The notes: generated by a model not told the origin, from the letters alone. A DNA stretch of 43,070 nt from CAZFZT01 sp964523675 (GCA_964523675.1 CAZFZT010000019.1:1-43070), one strand, 5' to 3'. Shown: positions 1 through 7,941, numbered from the stretch's first letter. Program-made: numbers and translations.

Positions 1-57
1 CTGTCATGTGCCGGCAAGCATAGCAGGGCGCAGGCGCGCACGGGCGCGCGGGCCAAG

Positions 58-110
58 TGGGGGGCGGGGGGGGGGCGGGGGAGTGGGGGAGTGGGGGAGT
101 GGGTGGGGCG
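58..110 (+). repeat. G-rich low-complexity tract
   Basis: The plus strand has runs of 6, 10 and 5 G, then three copies of the unit GGGGGAGT and further G triplets. It is non-coding and could form a G-quadruplex. It lies about 150 bases upstream of the tRNA gene. Nothing links it to a function, and the long G runs are also error-prone in sequencing. Confidence 0.6.
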
Positions 111-257
111 TTTGATTGTGATGCAGTTTGCCTTGATGCACATGCGCACATCAACCGCACTGCCCTTCACTACGAGAGAATCCTTTGCTCCTCTTCGCCT
201 CTTCGTTCATTCGCATTGACGCAGCAGGCCGAGGACGCAACAATCCCTCTTCCACCC

Positions 258-345
258 GGACAGGTGGCGGAGCGGTTGAACGCGCCGGTCTCGAAAACCG
301 GTATGGTCCTCGTGGCCATCGTGGGTTCGAATCCCACCCTGTCCG
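258..345 (+). tRNA. tRNA-Ser(CGA)
   Basis: The gene folds as a class II tRNA. The acceptor stem GGACAGG (258-264) pairs with CCTGTCC (338-344), followed by discriminator G345. The anticodon stem is CCGGT/ACCGG around the loop CTCGAAA, giving anticodon CGA, which decodes UCG. A long variable arm (about 302-320) contains an ATGG/CCAT stem, and the T arm is GTGGG-TTCGAAT-CCCAC. At 88 bases it has the usual serine tRNA size. The 3' CCA is not encoded (CTT follows), so it must be added by CCA-adding enzyme. Confidence 0.97.
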
Positions 346-349
346 CTTC

Positions 350-1036
350 TTATCGCGCTGCTATTGTCGTCGCCCTTCGGCGTCGGCGCGCGGCGCAGAG
401 AGCGACGGCAAAGAGAGCCGCTGCTCCAGGCGCGGGAATCTGACCGAGGATAACGTTGTCGAGAGACCCGGTGTCGGGCCCGCTTTGGTATTCACCGCGG
501 ATACGGAGCGCGGTGAGGTTGCCAAGGGCTGCGAGGATGTCCGCCTGCGTGGCCGCCTGGCCCGTGCCGCCAATCGTCCAGCCAGCGGCTTCGTTGAGTT
601 CCACCGCGTATGAAGTCCATTCGCCATAGGCGGGATGCTGCGGCAGCGAGTAGGTGATCGTCACGCCGCTACCGACGAGAACGATGTCAGATGAGGAAAA
701 CGGGTTGGGCGAGCCACTGATGGTTTGCGCGAGGTCAAACGAAAGCGTCTGGTCATACGACGACGTTCGATCGCCGAGGAATTTCTCCGGCGCAAGAAAG
801 TACCAGACGCCGCCTGCGACGTTGTCGACGGCGGAAATGTGGCCGCCGGGGTTTCCGTCGGAGGCAGACCAATCTGGGGTCACCGATCCGCCTTGCGCAT
901 CGCCGAAGATCAGCCAACCTTCATCGCCATCATCGAATGTACTGACAATGTCGCCAAACGCTGGCGAGGCAGTGACCACGAGCGCAGCGGCGAAGGCGGC
1001 TGCGGCAGAGCCGTTCCGAACGAAATGGACTGACAT
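350..1036 (-). CDS. Laminin-B-like secreted protein with PAPG (PEP-CTERM-type) tail
   Basis: The 228-residue protein has a signal peptide with likely cleavage near residue 28 (SPAFG/D). The body resembles a laminin B (domain IV-like) beta-sandwich: FDDGDEGW near the start, a WYFLAP strand, and SLDNVIL at the end. The C-terminus has PAPG at about 201-204, a hydrophobic stretch, then five Arg. This is the planctomycete form of the PEP-CTERM sorting signal, in which an exosortase is expected to process the tail. The ATG has a good Shine-Dalgarno (AAGGAGAGA) a few bases upstream. It ends just beside the tRNA on the opposite strand. Fold and sorting type are inferred from sequence feel; the ligand is unknown. 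Confidence 0.85.
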   Translation of the reverse strand: MSVHFVRNGSAAAAFAAALVVTASPAFGDIVSTFDDGDEGWLIFGDAQGGSVTPDWSASDGNPGGHISAVDNVAGGVWYFLAPEKFLGDRTSSYDQTLSFDLAQTISGSPNPFSSSDIVLVGSGVTITYSLPQHPAYGEWTSYAVELNEAAGWTIGGTGQAATQADILAALGNLTALRIRGEYQSGPDTGSLDNVILGQIPAPGAAALFAVALCAARRRRRATTIAAR

Positions 1037-1234
1037 GAATTCTCTCTCCTTGATCTGTACGCTCAGCGCAGCAATGGGGGCGTTTCCATCGTCGCGCAGC
1101 CAACTTCTAATGAGATAGTCGGTCTCGCATCCTAGTGAACGAGGCGGCGCAGCTCAACATTCTTTACCTGAAAGAGTTCATGTTCCTGAGCATCGATCGG
1201 TCGCGCGGACGCTCTCAGAATCTCGCCGGCGCGC

Positions 1235-1263
1235 AAGAAAAACCCGCCGATTGCTCGGCGGGT
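1235..1263 (-). terminator. Rho-independent terminator of the DUF1579 gene
   Basis: Read on the minus strand, a 9-bp stem (ACCCGCCGA/TCGGCGGGT, 1242-1250 with 1255-1263) with a four-base loop is followed by a run of T. It starts about 33 bases after the stop codon at 1296. Confidence 0.9.
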
Positions 1264-1295
1264 GATGATGTCTTTGCGACAGAAAAAAATCTCGA

Positions 1296-1967
1296 TCAGC
1301 GCGTGCTGCTGCGCTTGGTTCTGTCGCCCTTGGTGCGGGTCATTTCGATCTCCATCATCTTGTATTCTTCGCCGCTCTTTGGATCGATGCCATGCATCTC
1401 CAACTTGCGCGTGTCTTCATCGATGATGTGCTCGATCTCGCGGAACGCGGTGGGCTTCTTCGTGATCGGGCAGGTGTAGTTGTAGGTCCAGGTGAGCGTC
1501 TTGCCATCGGATGCAAGTTCGCCGGTTCCGATCATCATGCCGGTGCCGTGGTTGTCGATCCAGACACTCTGGAATTGCTTGGCGACGTTGTCGTAGCCAT
1601 AGATGCCGAAGCCGTTGTACGGGCCCATGCCGGGCATGGCGCCGGTCATCTCGACCTTCACGAACCGGCCGTCCATCATGGTTTCAGCCGTTGATCTGCC
1701 GCCGCTTCGCATGGGTTCCGTGCCCGGCCCCATCCACATAGTGGTCTGCGCCCTCCACGTGCCGACCGCCTCTGCCAGATGCTTGTGCATCTCGCCAGGT
1801 GTGCCGGCTTCGGCGAAGGCCATCATGTCTTCCATCGTCCAGCCGGGTGGAAGCTCGAAGCCCGGCGGCATGTCTGGTGGATCCTGCGCCAGGGTCAATG
1901 TGAGGGAGCCGGCCAGCAGCGCGAGCGCGGCTGAGCCGACAGCGACGAAGAGCGTTGTGCGATTCAT
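1296..1967 (-). CDS. DUF1579 family exported protein
   Basis: The 223-residue protein has a signal peptide (hydrophobic segment about 8-27, cleavage near LAQ/DPP). The rest matches the DUF1579 family: an EMHKHLAEAVGTW opening, an 'SGGRSTAETMMDGRF' segment, 'YNGFGIYGYDN', and a final strand 'KMMEIEMTR'. The family is a lipocalin-like barrel of unknown function, often exported. The start at 1967 is chosen because AAGGAGA precedes it at normal spacing and it begins the signal peptide; longer in-frame extensions upstream look non-coding. The gene stands alone, with a terminator downstream and an inverted-repeat element upstream. Confidence 0.9.
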   Translation of the reverse strand: MNRTTLFVAVGSAALALLAGSLTLTLAQDPPDMPPGFELPPGWTMEDMMAFAEAGTPGEMHKHLAEAVGTWRAQTTMWMGPGTEPMRSGGRSTAETMMDGRFVKVEMTGAMPGMGPYNGFGIYGYDNVAKQFQSVWIDNHGTGMMIGTGELASDGKTLTWTYNYTCPITKKPTAFREIEHIIDEDTRKLEMHGIDPKSGEEYKMMEIEMTRTKGDRTKRSSTR

Positions 1968-2072
1968 CTGAAGTGTCTCCTTATGAAGTTCCGTGACGAA
2001 AGAGTTCCTGTCTCGTGTACCCCTGGCGCGCCATTCTATCCCGCCCGGCGACATTCCCGCCAATGGCGCCCA

Positions 2073-2179
2073 CGCACCAGAACTGCCTCGCACAACTAGC
2101 CGCGTGCCGGCAGGCCGCGGTGCAGGGGCTTCCTTGTGTGCGAACGAGTCCCCAACCGCGGGCTTCCGCCACGCGGCTA
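2073..2179. repeat. Large inverted-repeat element, copy 1
   Basis: This is the first of two near-identical units of about 106 bases in the intergenic region between the DUF1579 and MoaD-like genes. Within the unit, TAGCCGCGTG (from about 2097) pairs with CACGCGGCTA (ending 2179), and an inner CCGCGGT pairs with ACCGCGG. GGGG/CCCC segments flank the loop, so the element can fold into one long hairpin. It encodes nothing convincing and resembles a REP/BIME-type dispersed palindromic element. Confidence 0.85.
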
Positions 2180-2194
2180 TCGCATGCTATTCAA

Positions 2195-2299
2195 CGCGCC
2201 AGAACTGCCTCGCACCACTAGCCGCGTGCCGGCAGGCCGCGGTTCAGGGGCTTCCTTGTGCAAACGAGTCCCCAACCGCGGGCTTCCGCCACGCGGCTA
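2195..2299. repeat. Large inverted-repeat element, copy 2
   Basis: This is the second copy of the unit at 2073-2179, in the same orientation and 15 bases downstream. It differs by a handful of substitutions and a two-base deletion (TGTGTGCG versus TGTGCA). The TAGCCGCGTG/CACGCGGCTA outer stem and the inner CCGCGGT/ACCGCGG stem are both intact, so the fold is conserved between copies. Confidence 0.85.
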
Positions 2300-2319
2300 C
2301 TACATCTAAGAAGGAGCCC

Positions 2320-2619
2320 TCAACCGCCGGCAATCGCGCCGACGATCAGCAGCGGCTCCTCGCCCTTCGCAACCGGCTCGGGCAGCGGCGCGTCGGGCGG
2401 CTCGTTCGACAAATCGCGCTCACAGGCGAAAAAGCGCAGGAACGCCCGGCGTTTCCCGGTTGTATGATCGCGGATGGTGCCGCGCAGCATGGGGTACTTC
2501 GCTTCGAGCGCATCGAGCACAGCGGCCTGCGTCGCCGGGCCATCAACATCAAGATGCACCTCGCCGTCAATCCCAGCGAGCGTGCGAAGATGAAACGGAA
2601 TGGCAACGCGGATCAGCAT
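2320..2619 (-). CDS. MoaD/ThiS-like beta-grasp protein
   Basis: The 99-residue protein has the beginning of a MoaD/ThiS ubiquitin-like fold: an MLIRVAIPFHLRTL strand, a 'GPATQAAVLDALEAKYP' helix, and strands leading to 'LLIVGAIAGG'. The C-terminus ends in Gly-Gly, as required for thiocarboxylation or adenylation in MoaD/ThiS sulfur carriers. The ATG at 2619 fits the domain start, but no strong Shine-Dalgarno is visible. It lies 49 bases after the Asp-box protein gene, apparently in one transcription unit. I recall these two families being neighbours in other bacteria too. Sulfur-carrier function is inferred from the fold; no partner E1-like enzyme is seen here. Confidence 0.85.
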   Translation of the reverse strand: MLIRVAIPFHLRTLAGIDGEVHLDVDGPATQAAVLDALEAKYPMLRGTIRDHTTGKRRAFLRFFACERDLSNEPPDAPLPEPVAKGEEPLLIVGAIAGG

Positions 2620-2668
2620 GTGTGAGACGTCGCAACGTCGAAACATCGAAAAGTGCGCTGCGAACTTC

Positions 2669-3859
2669 TTACGAAAGCGTCTGCACCTCAACCGAGAGCA
2701 CGCCGGGCAGATCGCGGACGATCGGCCGCCATGTGTCGCCGCCGTCCGGTGAGACGTACACCTGGCCGCCCGTTGTGCCGAAGTAGATGCCGCACTCGTC
2801 GAGCGTATCCACCGCCATCGCATCGCGCAGCACGTTCACAAAGCAATTCTCCTGCGGCAGGCCGTTGCCAAGACCCTCCCACGCCTGCGGATCGCGTCCG
2901 CCGGTCCTATTGCGATAGACGCGCAACTTGCCATCGGGCGGATAGTGCAGCGAATCGCTCGTGATCGGCACCACGTAAATCGTCTCCGGCTCGTGGGCGT
3001 GAACATCAATCGGAAAGCCGAAGTCAGTCGGTAGGTTGCCGCTGATCTCATGCCAGTTCTCGCCCGCATCATCGGAGCGCATCACGTCCCAATGCTTTTG
3101 CATGTAGAGGACATCCGGCTGCGAAGGATGCAGCGCGATGCGGTGTACGCAGTGGCCGACCGGCGCATCCGGATCGGGAATGTATTCAGAATGCAGGCCT
3201 CGGTTGATGGGTTTCCACGACTTGCCGCCGTCATCCGTGCGAAACGCGCCGGCTGCGGAGATCGCAATGAACATTCTGTTGTGATCGTTCGGATCAAGCA
3301 GAATCGTGTGCAGGCCCATGCCGCCCGCGCCCGGCTGCCACTTCTCGCCATGCGCGCTGCGCAGGCCGGCAAGCTCATGCCAGGTGCGCCCGCCGTCCGT
3401 GGTGCGAAAGATCGCTGCATCCTCAACGCCTGCGTACACCGTGTCAGGATCAGTCAGCGACGGCTCAAGATGCCAGACGCGCTTGAACTCCCACGGATGC
3501 TGCGTGCCGTCGTAAGTGAGGTGCGTGGTCAAAGGCCGGCCGGTCTCGGATGAAGTGTCATAGACGAACTTGTTGCTCTCACCCTTGGGCATGCCGTACT
3601 CGCCTTGCAGGTCTTCGGGCTTGCTTCCGGGCGTGTGCCAAGTTTTGCCGCCGTCATCGGAGCGCTGAATGATCTGGCCGAACCAGCCACTGGTCTGCGA
3701 GACATAGATGCGATCGGGATCGACGCTCGACCCTTTCATGTGATAAATCTCCCACCCACCGAAGTGCGGCCCGGCGACGGACCACTTCTCGCGCTTCGCG
3801 TCCGAGGTGAGGATAAAGGCGCCTTTCTTGGTTCCAACAAGTACGCGTACGCTGCTCAT
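2669..3859 (-). CDS. Asp-box (BNR/sialidase-type) repeat beta-propeller protein
   Basis: The 396-residue protein contains five Asp-box motifs (S/T-x-D-x-G-x-x-W type): SDDGGKTW, TTDGGRTW, TDDGGKSW, SDDAGENW and SPDGGDTW. They are spaced across the chain as expected for a beta-propeller. It has no signal peptide, so it is probably cytoplasmic. Database names such as glycosyl hydrolase or exo-alpha-sialidase are common for this family, but the catalytic residues of true sialidases are not evident. The start at 3859 (SSVRVLVGTKKGAF) matches the usual family N-terminus; an in-frame start at 3907 would add 16 residues. The MoaD-like gene follows. Confidence 0.85.
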   Translation of the reverse strand: MSSVRVLVGTKKGAFILTSDAKREKWSVAGPHFGGWEIYHMKGSSVDPDRIYVSQTSGWFGQIIQRSDDGGKTWHTPGSKPEDLQGEYGMPKGESNKFVYDTSSETGRPLTTHLTYDGTQHPWEFKRVWHLEPSLTDPDTVYAGVEDAAIFRTTDGGRTWHELAGLRSAHGEKWQPGAGGMGLHTILLDPNDHNRMFIAISAAGAFRTDDGGKSWKPINRGLHSEYIPDPDAPVGHCVHRIALHPSQPDVLYMQKHWDVMRSDDAGENWHEISGNLPTDFGFPIDVHAHEPETIYVVPITSDSLHYPPDGKLRVYRNRTGGRDPQAWEGLGNGLPQENCFVNVLRDAMAVDTLDECGIYFGTTGGQVYVSPDGGDTWRPIVRDLPGVLSVEVQTLS

Positions 3860-4120
3860 GCGATGTTCCGGGAAGAGGTTTGAGTCGATCGTTTGCGAAG
3901 AAGACAACCCTTGCCCGGTCGGGCGGATTGTACCGTCAATGTCTGAAGGCAGCTTGTTCTACGCCATCTCTGTTAGGCATATGTGAGGAGCTTGATTGGC
4001 GTCCGTGAGGCACCCCACACTACCACCGATGCCGAGTTTCTCCATTTTCACAGGTACAGCTAAGAATTTCACCTGATCCGAGAAAAATCGTCCTCAGATG
4101 GCAGCAAGCGGGCGAAACCG

Positions 4121-4129
4121 TGGTATACT
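4121..4129 (+). promoter_or_regulatory. Candidate extended -10 promoter of the PAPG-tail gene at 4205
   Basis: TGGTATACT matches the extended -10 form TGnTATAAT in all but one position. No good -35 is seen at 17 bases, which is tolerable for an extended -10. Transcription would begin near 4136 and give a leader of about 70 bases containing a small hairpin (CCGGC...GCCGG, about 4146-4165). The stretch 3860-4120 upstream holds no gene I can support. Confidence 0.45.
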
Positions 4130-4204
4130 CGTCGCGATGAGGAAGCCGGCCGCAACGGCAGCCGGATGAGAAAGAGTCAATACCTGTTTTGGAGTTCAGG
4201 TCAC

Positions 4205-4903
4205 ATGAAACTGTTTTCAACTCGCGGGCGGGTTCTTCCAACGGTTGTGGCGATTGCGGCATCAGCAGCGATCGGGGCGGCAGCGCAAGCTGATCTGGTC
4301 ATCGAGTTCACCGGGATGGACCTCGTCTATGACGGTTCAGCGCTCTATGACGCTGGCTCTGCCGCTGGCGGCTTTGGAAATCCAGCCGATGGCGATGCAC
4401 TCTCCACGATCGACTTCTTCGTTGATGGCGGTTTGGTCGGCTCTGTGACGAGCGACATCTGGCTCGACATGTACATCCCGGATGTTACGGGGATTCCAGC
4501 CATCAACAACGGCGCCCACAACCTCAATACCGTGGGCAATCCCGGGTTCTTCGATGTGCTCATCGGCAACAGCCCGCTGGCCTCCGAGTTCCTGTTGATC
4601 GACCTGGGCAGCGTGAGCATCACCTACATCGACATTGCCGGCATCGTGAAGTTCACGTTTGCTGCCTCGATCTCACCGACCTATGCCCAGAACCTGCCGT
4701 TTGATCTCGGCTTCGTTGGCCCGGTCACGCTTTCGTTCTCAGCTCAGATCGATCCGGCGTCTCTGACCACGGATGGCGAGTTCATCACCGGATTCACAAC
4801 CTTCGGCACGGGTGAAGTCACCGGCGCCATTCCGGCGCCCGGCGCGCTCGCGCTGCTCGCGCTCGGCGGTTTGATCGCTCCGCACCGTCGCCGACGATCG
4901 TAA
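4205..4903 (+). CDS. Secreted protein with PAPG (PEP-CTERM-type) tail
   Basis: The 232-residue protein has a signal peptide (basic MKLFSTRGR start, hydrophobic segment, cleavage near AQA/DLV). The acidic, Gly/Ser/Thr-rich beta body has no domain I recognise. The C-terminus has IPAPGALALLALGGL followed by HRRRRS, the planctomycete sorting tail. The start at 4205 is preferred over an in-frame ATG at 4166 because GGAG at 4191-4194 lies 10 bases upstream and the signal peptide starts there. It is a single-gene unit with a promoter candidate upstream and a clear terminator downstream. Confidence 0.85.
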   Translation: MKLFSTRGRVLPTVVAIAASAAIGAAAQADLVIEFTGMDLVYDGSALYDAGSAAGGFGNPADGDALSTIDFFVDGGLVGSVTSDIWLDMYIPDVTGIPAINNGAHNLNTVGNPGFFDVLIGNSPLASEFLLIDLGSVSITYIDIAGIVKFTFAASISPTYAQNLPFDLGFVGPVTLSFSAQIDPASLTTDGEFITGFTTFGTGEVTGAIPAPGALALLALGGLIAPHRRRRS

Positions 4904-4932
4904 TCCGGTCGGACACAACCACTGAACATCCC

Positions 4933-4960
4933 AAAGCCGAGGCGCGTGCCTCGGCTTTTT
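4933..4960 (+). terminator. Rho-independent terminator
   Basis: A 9-bp stem, AGCCGAGGC (4935-4943) with GCCTCGGCT (4948-4956), closes a GCGT tetraloop and is followed by five T. It lies 30 bases after the stop of the PAPG-tail gene. Flanking A/T pairs extend the stem. Confidence 0.93.
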
Positions 4961-5538
4961 CCTTTGAACCTCGCTTGCATCGATCGGGCCACTCACTCGG
5001 GCGCATGTGGACCAAAGCAGTTCGATGCGCAGCGGATTGGCGCGCAAACCGGAGCCGCTGTTCCAGGGCGGGGCTTGCTCACTGATGCCGGCCGCTCACC
5101 CGTAGCGTAAAGGCCCTCGGTCCCACCGGGTCGTCGTTTCCCGGGGCCGCGAAGGGCCGGATTCCGGGGGCGGGAGGTTTGCTCGAACCCCAAGGTCTAG
5201 GTGGGCTCGCTGTCCGTCGTTCCCGGCCGTCCACTGAAGGCATGACCATCGACGCAGATCGCAGCGATCCCTTGGGATTCTTAGGATCGAGCAAATGCTG
5301 CCGCTCGCAACGCACCCGACGGGACCGAAGGCCCATGGCGGAGGAAGGCGGTGGCGATGGACAAACGATAGCGGCCGATGGCAACCGGGTCGAGAGCCCC
5401 GCCGAATGAATCAACCGGAAACCTGCTCGTTGCGGTACACTTTCAGTGCTCAGTTTGACACAGAAACCTCGCGCTGGTACATCTTGGTTTTGAAGACCGC
5501 TTCGACGCCCTCACTTATTGAATCTCTACGAGGCCCGC
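4961..5538. other. Long intergenic region with strong hairpins, no gene recognised
   Basis: About 580 bases between a terminator and the small lipoprotein gene carry no reading frame with protein-like composition. The strand is GC-rich and can fold well. At 5112-5158, GGCCCT/AGGGCC, CCC/GGG and CGGG/CCCG helices stack into one long imperfect hairpin. At 5265-5289, CGATCC pairs with GGATCG. I compared it by eye with RNase P RNA, tmRNA and SRP RNA consensus segments on both strands and found no match. It could hold an unrecognised structured RNA. Confidence 0.4.
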
Positions 5539-5835
5539 ATGATCAAGTCCAATCGAATCACGTTCGCCCTGACCATTTCGCTTGTCGCCGGTGCAGCCGC
5601 ACTCACCGGCTGCGCTCATAAGCAGTATCCCGGCTACTCGACGGTCCGCGCGAACCCCACGCCGGAACTTCAATCCACCGCGCAGCGACCGATTGACATC
5701 GATCGTCAGATGGCAGTTACTGACAATCACAACATTCGCGGCATCACCGATGACCTGATGCGCGCCTTCCACATGGATCACCCCTCGCGGCTGTCGCCCT
5801 ATCCGATCATGTACACCAGCGGCACGCCGCGTTGA
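5539..5835 (+). CDS. Small predicted lipoprotein
   Basis: The 98-residue protein starts with a basic MIKSNR segment and a hydrophobic stretch ending in the lipobox ALTG-C at about residue 24, so it is probably lipid-anchored after signal peptidase II cleavage. The mature part (KQYPGYSTVR... ending YTSGTPR) is polar with no recognised domain. The ATG at 5539 has GAGG five to nine bases upstream; an earlier TTG at 5518 is less likely. The role is unknown. Confidence 0.75.
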   Translation: MIKSNRITFALTISLVAGAAALTGCAHKQYPGYSTVRANPTPELQSTAQRPIDIDRQMAVTDNHNIRGITDDLMRAFHMDHPSRLSPYPIMYTSGTPR

Positions 5836-5860
5836 TGAAAGCAACATCCCACTGCGAACT

Positions 5861-5894
5861 GACACGGCCGCGAGCCATGCGCTCGCGGCCTGTC
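5861..5894 (+). terminator. Terminator-like hairpin after the lipoprotein gene
   Basis: GGCCGCGAGC (5866-5875) pairs perfectly with GCTCGCGGCC (5881-5890) around a five-base loop, and GACA/TGTC extends the stem. Only a weak U-rich tail follows, so termination may be partial or factor-assisted. Confidence 0.6.
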
Positions 5895-5930
5895 GTCTGT
5901 TGCCACCTCCAGTTCTGACGAATCACCGCA

Positions 5931-7211
5931 GTGGCTGCGCCCTCCTATGCGAACATCGCGATCATCGGAGCCGGCGCGGCTGGGCTCATGGCTGCGGTTC
6001 ATGCCGCCCGCGCGAATCCCGCACTGAACGTCGTCGCACTTGATGGGGCGCGCTCACTTGGCGCGAAGATTCTCGTTGCCGGCGGCGGCCGGTGCAATGT
6101 GACGCATCATCATGTCGATGAAGCGGCATTCGCCGGTTCTTCCCGCAACGCCATCAAGAAAGTCCTGCGGCGATTCGATGTCCCGCAGACCATCAACTTC
6201 TTCCAGCAGCTTGGAGTGCAGCTCAAACGCGAGGAAACCGGCAAACTCTTCCCGGTTACCGATCGCGCTCGAACCGTCCTGAACGCGCTGCTGACCGCCT
6301 GCCGCAGCGCGGGTGTGCAGATCATGCACCCCTGGCGGGTGAAGGCGGTCGCGGCGTCAACGGCCGATGGCTCCAATCCTCCGCACTTCACCATCACGAA
6401 TGATCACGGCGCGCAGCTGCATGCCGACCGGGTCATTCTCGCCACCGGCGGCATGTCGCTTCCCAAGACCGGCTCCGACGGCCACGGCTACACGCTCGCC
6501 CGATCGCTCGGCCACTCCGTCACCAGCCGCGTCCTTCCCGCGCTCGTGCCGCTCACACTGCCAAAGGATCATTTCATCTGCCGGCTCAGCGGCCTGACGC
6601 TTCCAGCGACGCTCGACGTGCGTACCGCCACCGGCAAACGTCTCACCTCGTTCACAAACTCCACGCTCTGCACGCACTTCGGTCTCTCCGGCCCTTGCGT
6701 GCTCGACATCAGCCGCTACTACCTTGACGCCAAGTTCGATGACGCTGGGGCGCGTCTCATCATCAACTGGCTGCCTGAAGAAACCGTCGAATCGATTGAT
6801 GCCATGCTTTTGGGATTGGGCAAAGTCAGCCCGGTGAAAGCGCTTTCTTCAATGCTCCCCGAGCGCCTTGCGCGCGAATTGTGCAGGGAAGCGAACATCG
6901 AACCGGCTGCGCCGGCTCATCAGCTTCGCAAGGACCAACGCCGCGCTCTTGCGCGTGCATGCTCCGAGATGGAGCTGCCGATCACCGGAAACCGCGGCTT
7001 CGGGCATGCGGAAGTGACCGCCGGTGGCGTGCCGCTCGCTGAGCTGCACCTCAACACCATGGAATCCCGCATCCAGCCGCGCCTGCACCTGTGTGGTGAA
7101 CTCTGTGATGTGGATGGACGCATCGGCGGCTTCAACTTCCAGTGGGCATGGGCCAGCGGCTACGTCGCGGGGGTGTCTTGTGCAACGGCGTCTCCCCTGA
7201 GCGAACCATGA
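5931..7211 (+). CDS. HI0933/YhiN-type flavoprotein (NAD(P)/FAD-dependent oxidoreductase)
   Basis: The 426-residue protein has an N-terminal dinucleotide-binding motif, IIGAGAAGLMAA (about 11-22), and the HI0933 family signature GGGRCNVT at 51-58. It ends with the family segment 'GELCDVDGRIGGFNFQWAWASG'-like (split here: GELCDVDGRIGG, then FNFQWAWASG). Length is normal for the family, whose flavin chemistry is poorly defined. The start is GTG at 5931, giving MAAPSYANIAI; the Shine-Dalgarno is weak. It converges on the methyltransferase gene 22 bases downstream. It appears cytoplasmic. Confidence 0.92.
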   Translation: MAAPSYANIAIIGAGAAGLMAAVHAARANPALNVVALDGARSLGAKILVAGGGRCNVTHHHVDEAAFAGSSRNAIKKVLRRFDVPQTINFFQQLGVQLKREETGKLFPVTDRARTVLNALLTACRSAGVQIMHPWRVKAVAASTADGSNPPHFTITNDHGAQLHADRVILATGGMSLPKTGSDGHGYTLARSLGHSVTSRVLPALVPLTLPKDHFICRLSGLTLPATLDVRTATGKRLTSFTNSTLCTHFGLSGPCVLDISRYYLDAKFDDAGARLIINWLPEETVESIDAMLLGLGKVSPVKALSSMLPERLARELCREANIEPAAPAHQLRKDQRRALARACSEMELPITGNRGFGHAEVTAGGVPLAELHLNTMESRIQPRLHLCGELCDVDGRIGGFNFQWAWASGYVAGVSCATASPLSEP

Positions 7212-7233
7212 AGCAACTGCTCGAACCGATGAT

Positions 7234-7941
7234 TCATCCCGGCAGTCGCGCCACGACGCACATCATCCCCCAGAACCACGTGGCTTTGAACCGTTCGGCA
7301 TGTTCCGTGCTGAAGCCGCCGGCCTCGATCGTTCGACTGAGTTCCGCAATGCTCTGAATCCTGCGATATTGCCTGCCGAAGAGCCGCGAGGCGACGAGCA
7401 GCAGAGCGATCGTGGGATACTCTCTGCACCAATCGATGATCACCAGTTGCCCGCCCGGCCTGAGCACCCGGCGGAACTCGGCAAGCGTTCGCGCGGGGTC
7501 GGCAACGAGATGAAAGGCGTTCGCGCACGTGAGTACATCAAACGAGTCATCCTCAACCGGCAACGCTTCAGCAGGCGCGATGAGCCACTTCACGTTGGGC
7601 GCGCTGCTCTCCGGGATACGCTGCCGCGCCACCTCGATCATTTGCGGTGAAAGGTCAACGCCTGTGATGTGCGCTTCAGGATCAAGCTGAAGGACCATTT
7701 CTTCAAGCCGGCCGGTGCCACATGCGACATCCAGGATTCGTCGCGGTTGATGCCCGCTGTCGCCGTCGACCCTCGGACCACGACCGGCTACGGTTTCACC
7801 CTGCAAGTCCAGGCGGTTGATCAGCGTGCCCAGTGTCGCGCGCGTATAGCGATCCCATCGTCGATCGTACTTCCGCGCAAGCCGGGCGTAATGCTCAACG
7901 ACTGCGAAGTGATTGCCGTTCGGCGTCTGCTTGCGAATCAC
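7234..7941 (-). CDS. Class I SAM-dependent methyltransferase
   Basis: The sequence has motif I ILDVACGTGRLEEM, an acidic ribose-binding end of strand two (ITGVDLSPQMI), a DDSFDVLTCANAFH segment, and the 'RVLRPGGQLVIIDW' strand four/five region. This is the UbiE/Methyltransf_11 pattern. The substrate cannot be told. The start is uncertain: GTG at 7941 gives a plausible N-terminus, while the in-frame ATG at 8013 would add an Arg/Cys-rich stretch that looks non-coding. No clear Shine-Dalgarno is seen for either. The gene is convergent with the flavoprotein gene. Confidence 0.88.
   Translation of the reverse strand: MIRKQTPNGNHFAVVEHYARLARKYDRRWDRYTRATLGTLINRLDLQGETVAGRGPRVDGDSGHQPRRILDVACGTGRLEEMVLQLDPEAHITGVDLSPQMIEVARQRIPESSAPNVKWLIAPAEALPVEDDSFDVLTCANAFHLVADPARTLAEFRRVLRPGGQLVIIDWCREYPTIALLLVASRLFGRQYRRIQSIAELSRTIEAGGFSTEHAERFKATWFWGMMCVVARLPG

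Noticed and set aside
58..443. 128-codon plus-strand frame covering the G-rich tract and the tRNA
   Set aside because: It runs through a tRNA gene and low-complexity sequence; not a protein gene.
2073..2299. Two-unit repeat as a small CRISPR array
   Set aside because: Units are about 106 bases with internal palindromes and there are only two; no 20-40 base repeats with unique spacers and no cas genes.
1993..2625. 210-codon plus-strand frame across the inverted repeats
   Set aside because: It is antisense to the MoaD-like gene and covers the repeat units; composition is that of a chance frame in GC-rich DNA.
4961..5410. RNase P RNA, tmRNA or SRP RNA in the gene-free stretch
   Set aside because: Consensus segments such as GAGGAAAGTCC, the tmRNA T-arm end, or the SRP domain IV GGAAGG/AGCAG loop were not found on either strand.
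5079..5414. 111-codon minus-strand frame in the long intergenic region
   Set aside because: Pro/Arg/Ser-rich, no ribosome binding site, no recognisable domain, and overlaps the stable hairpins.
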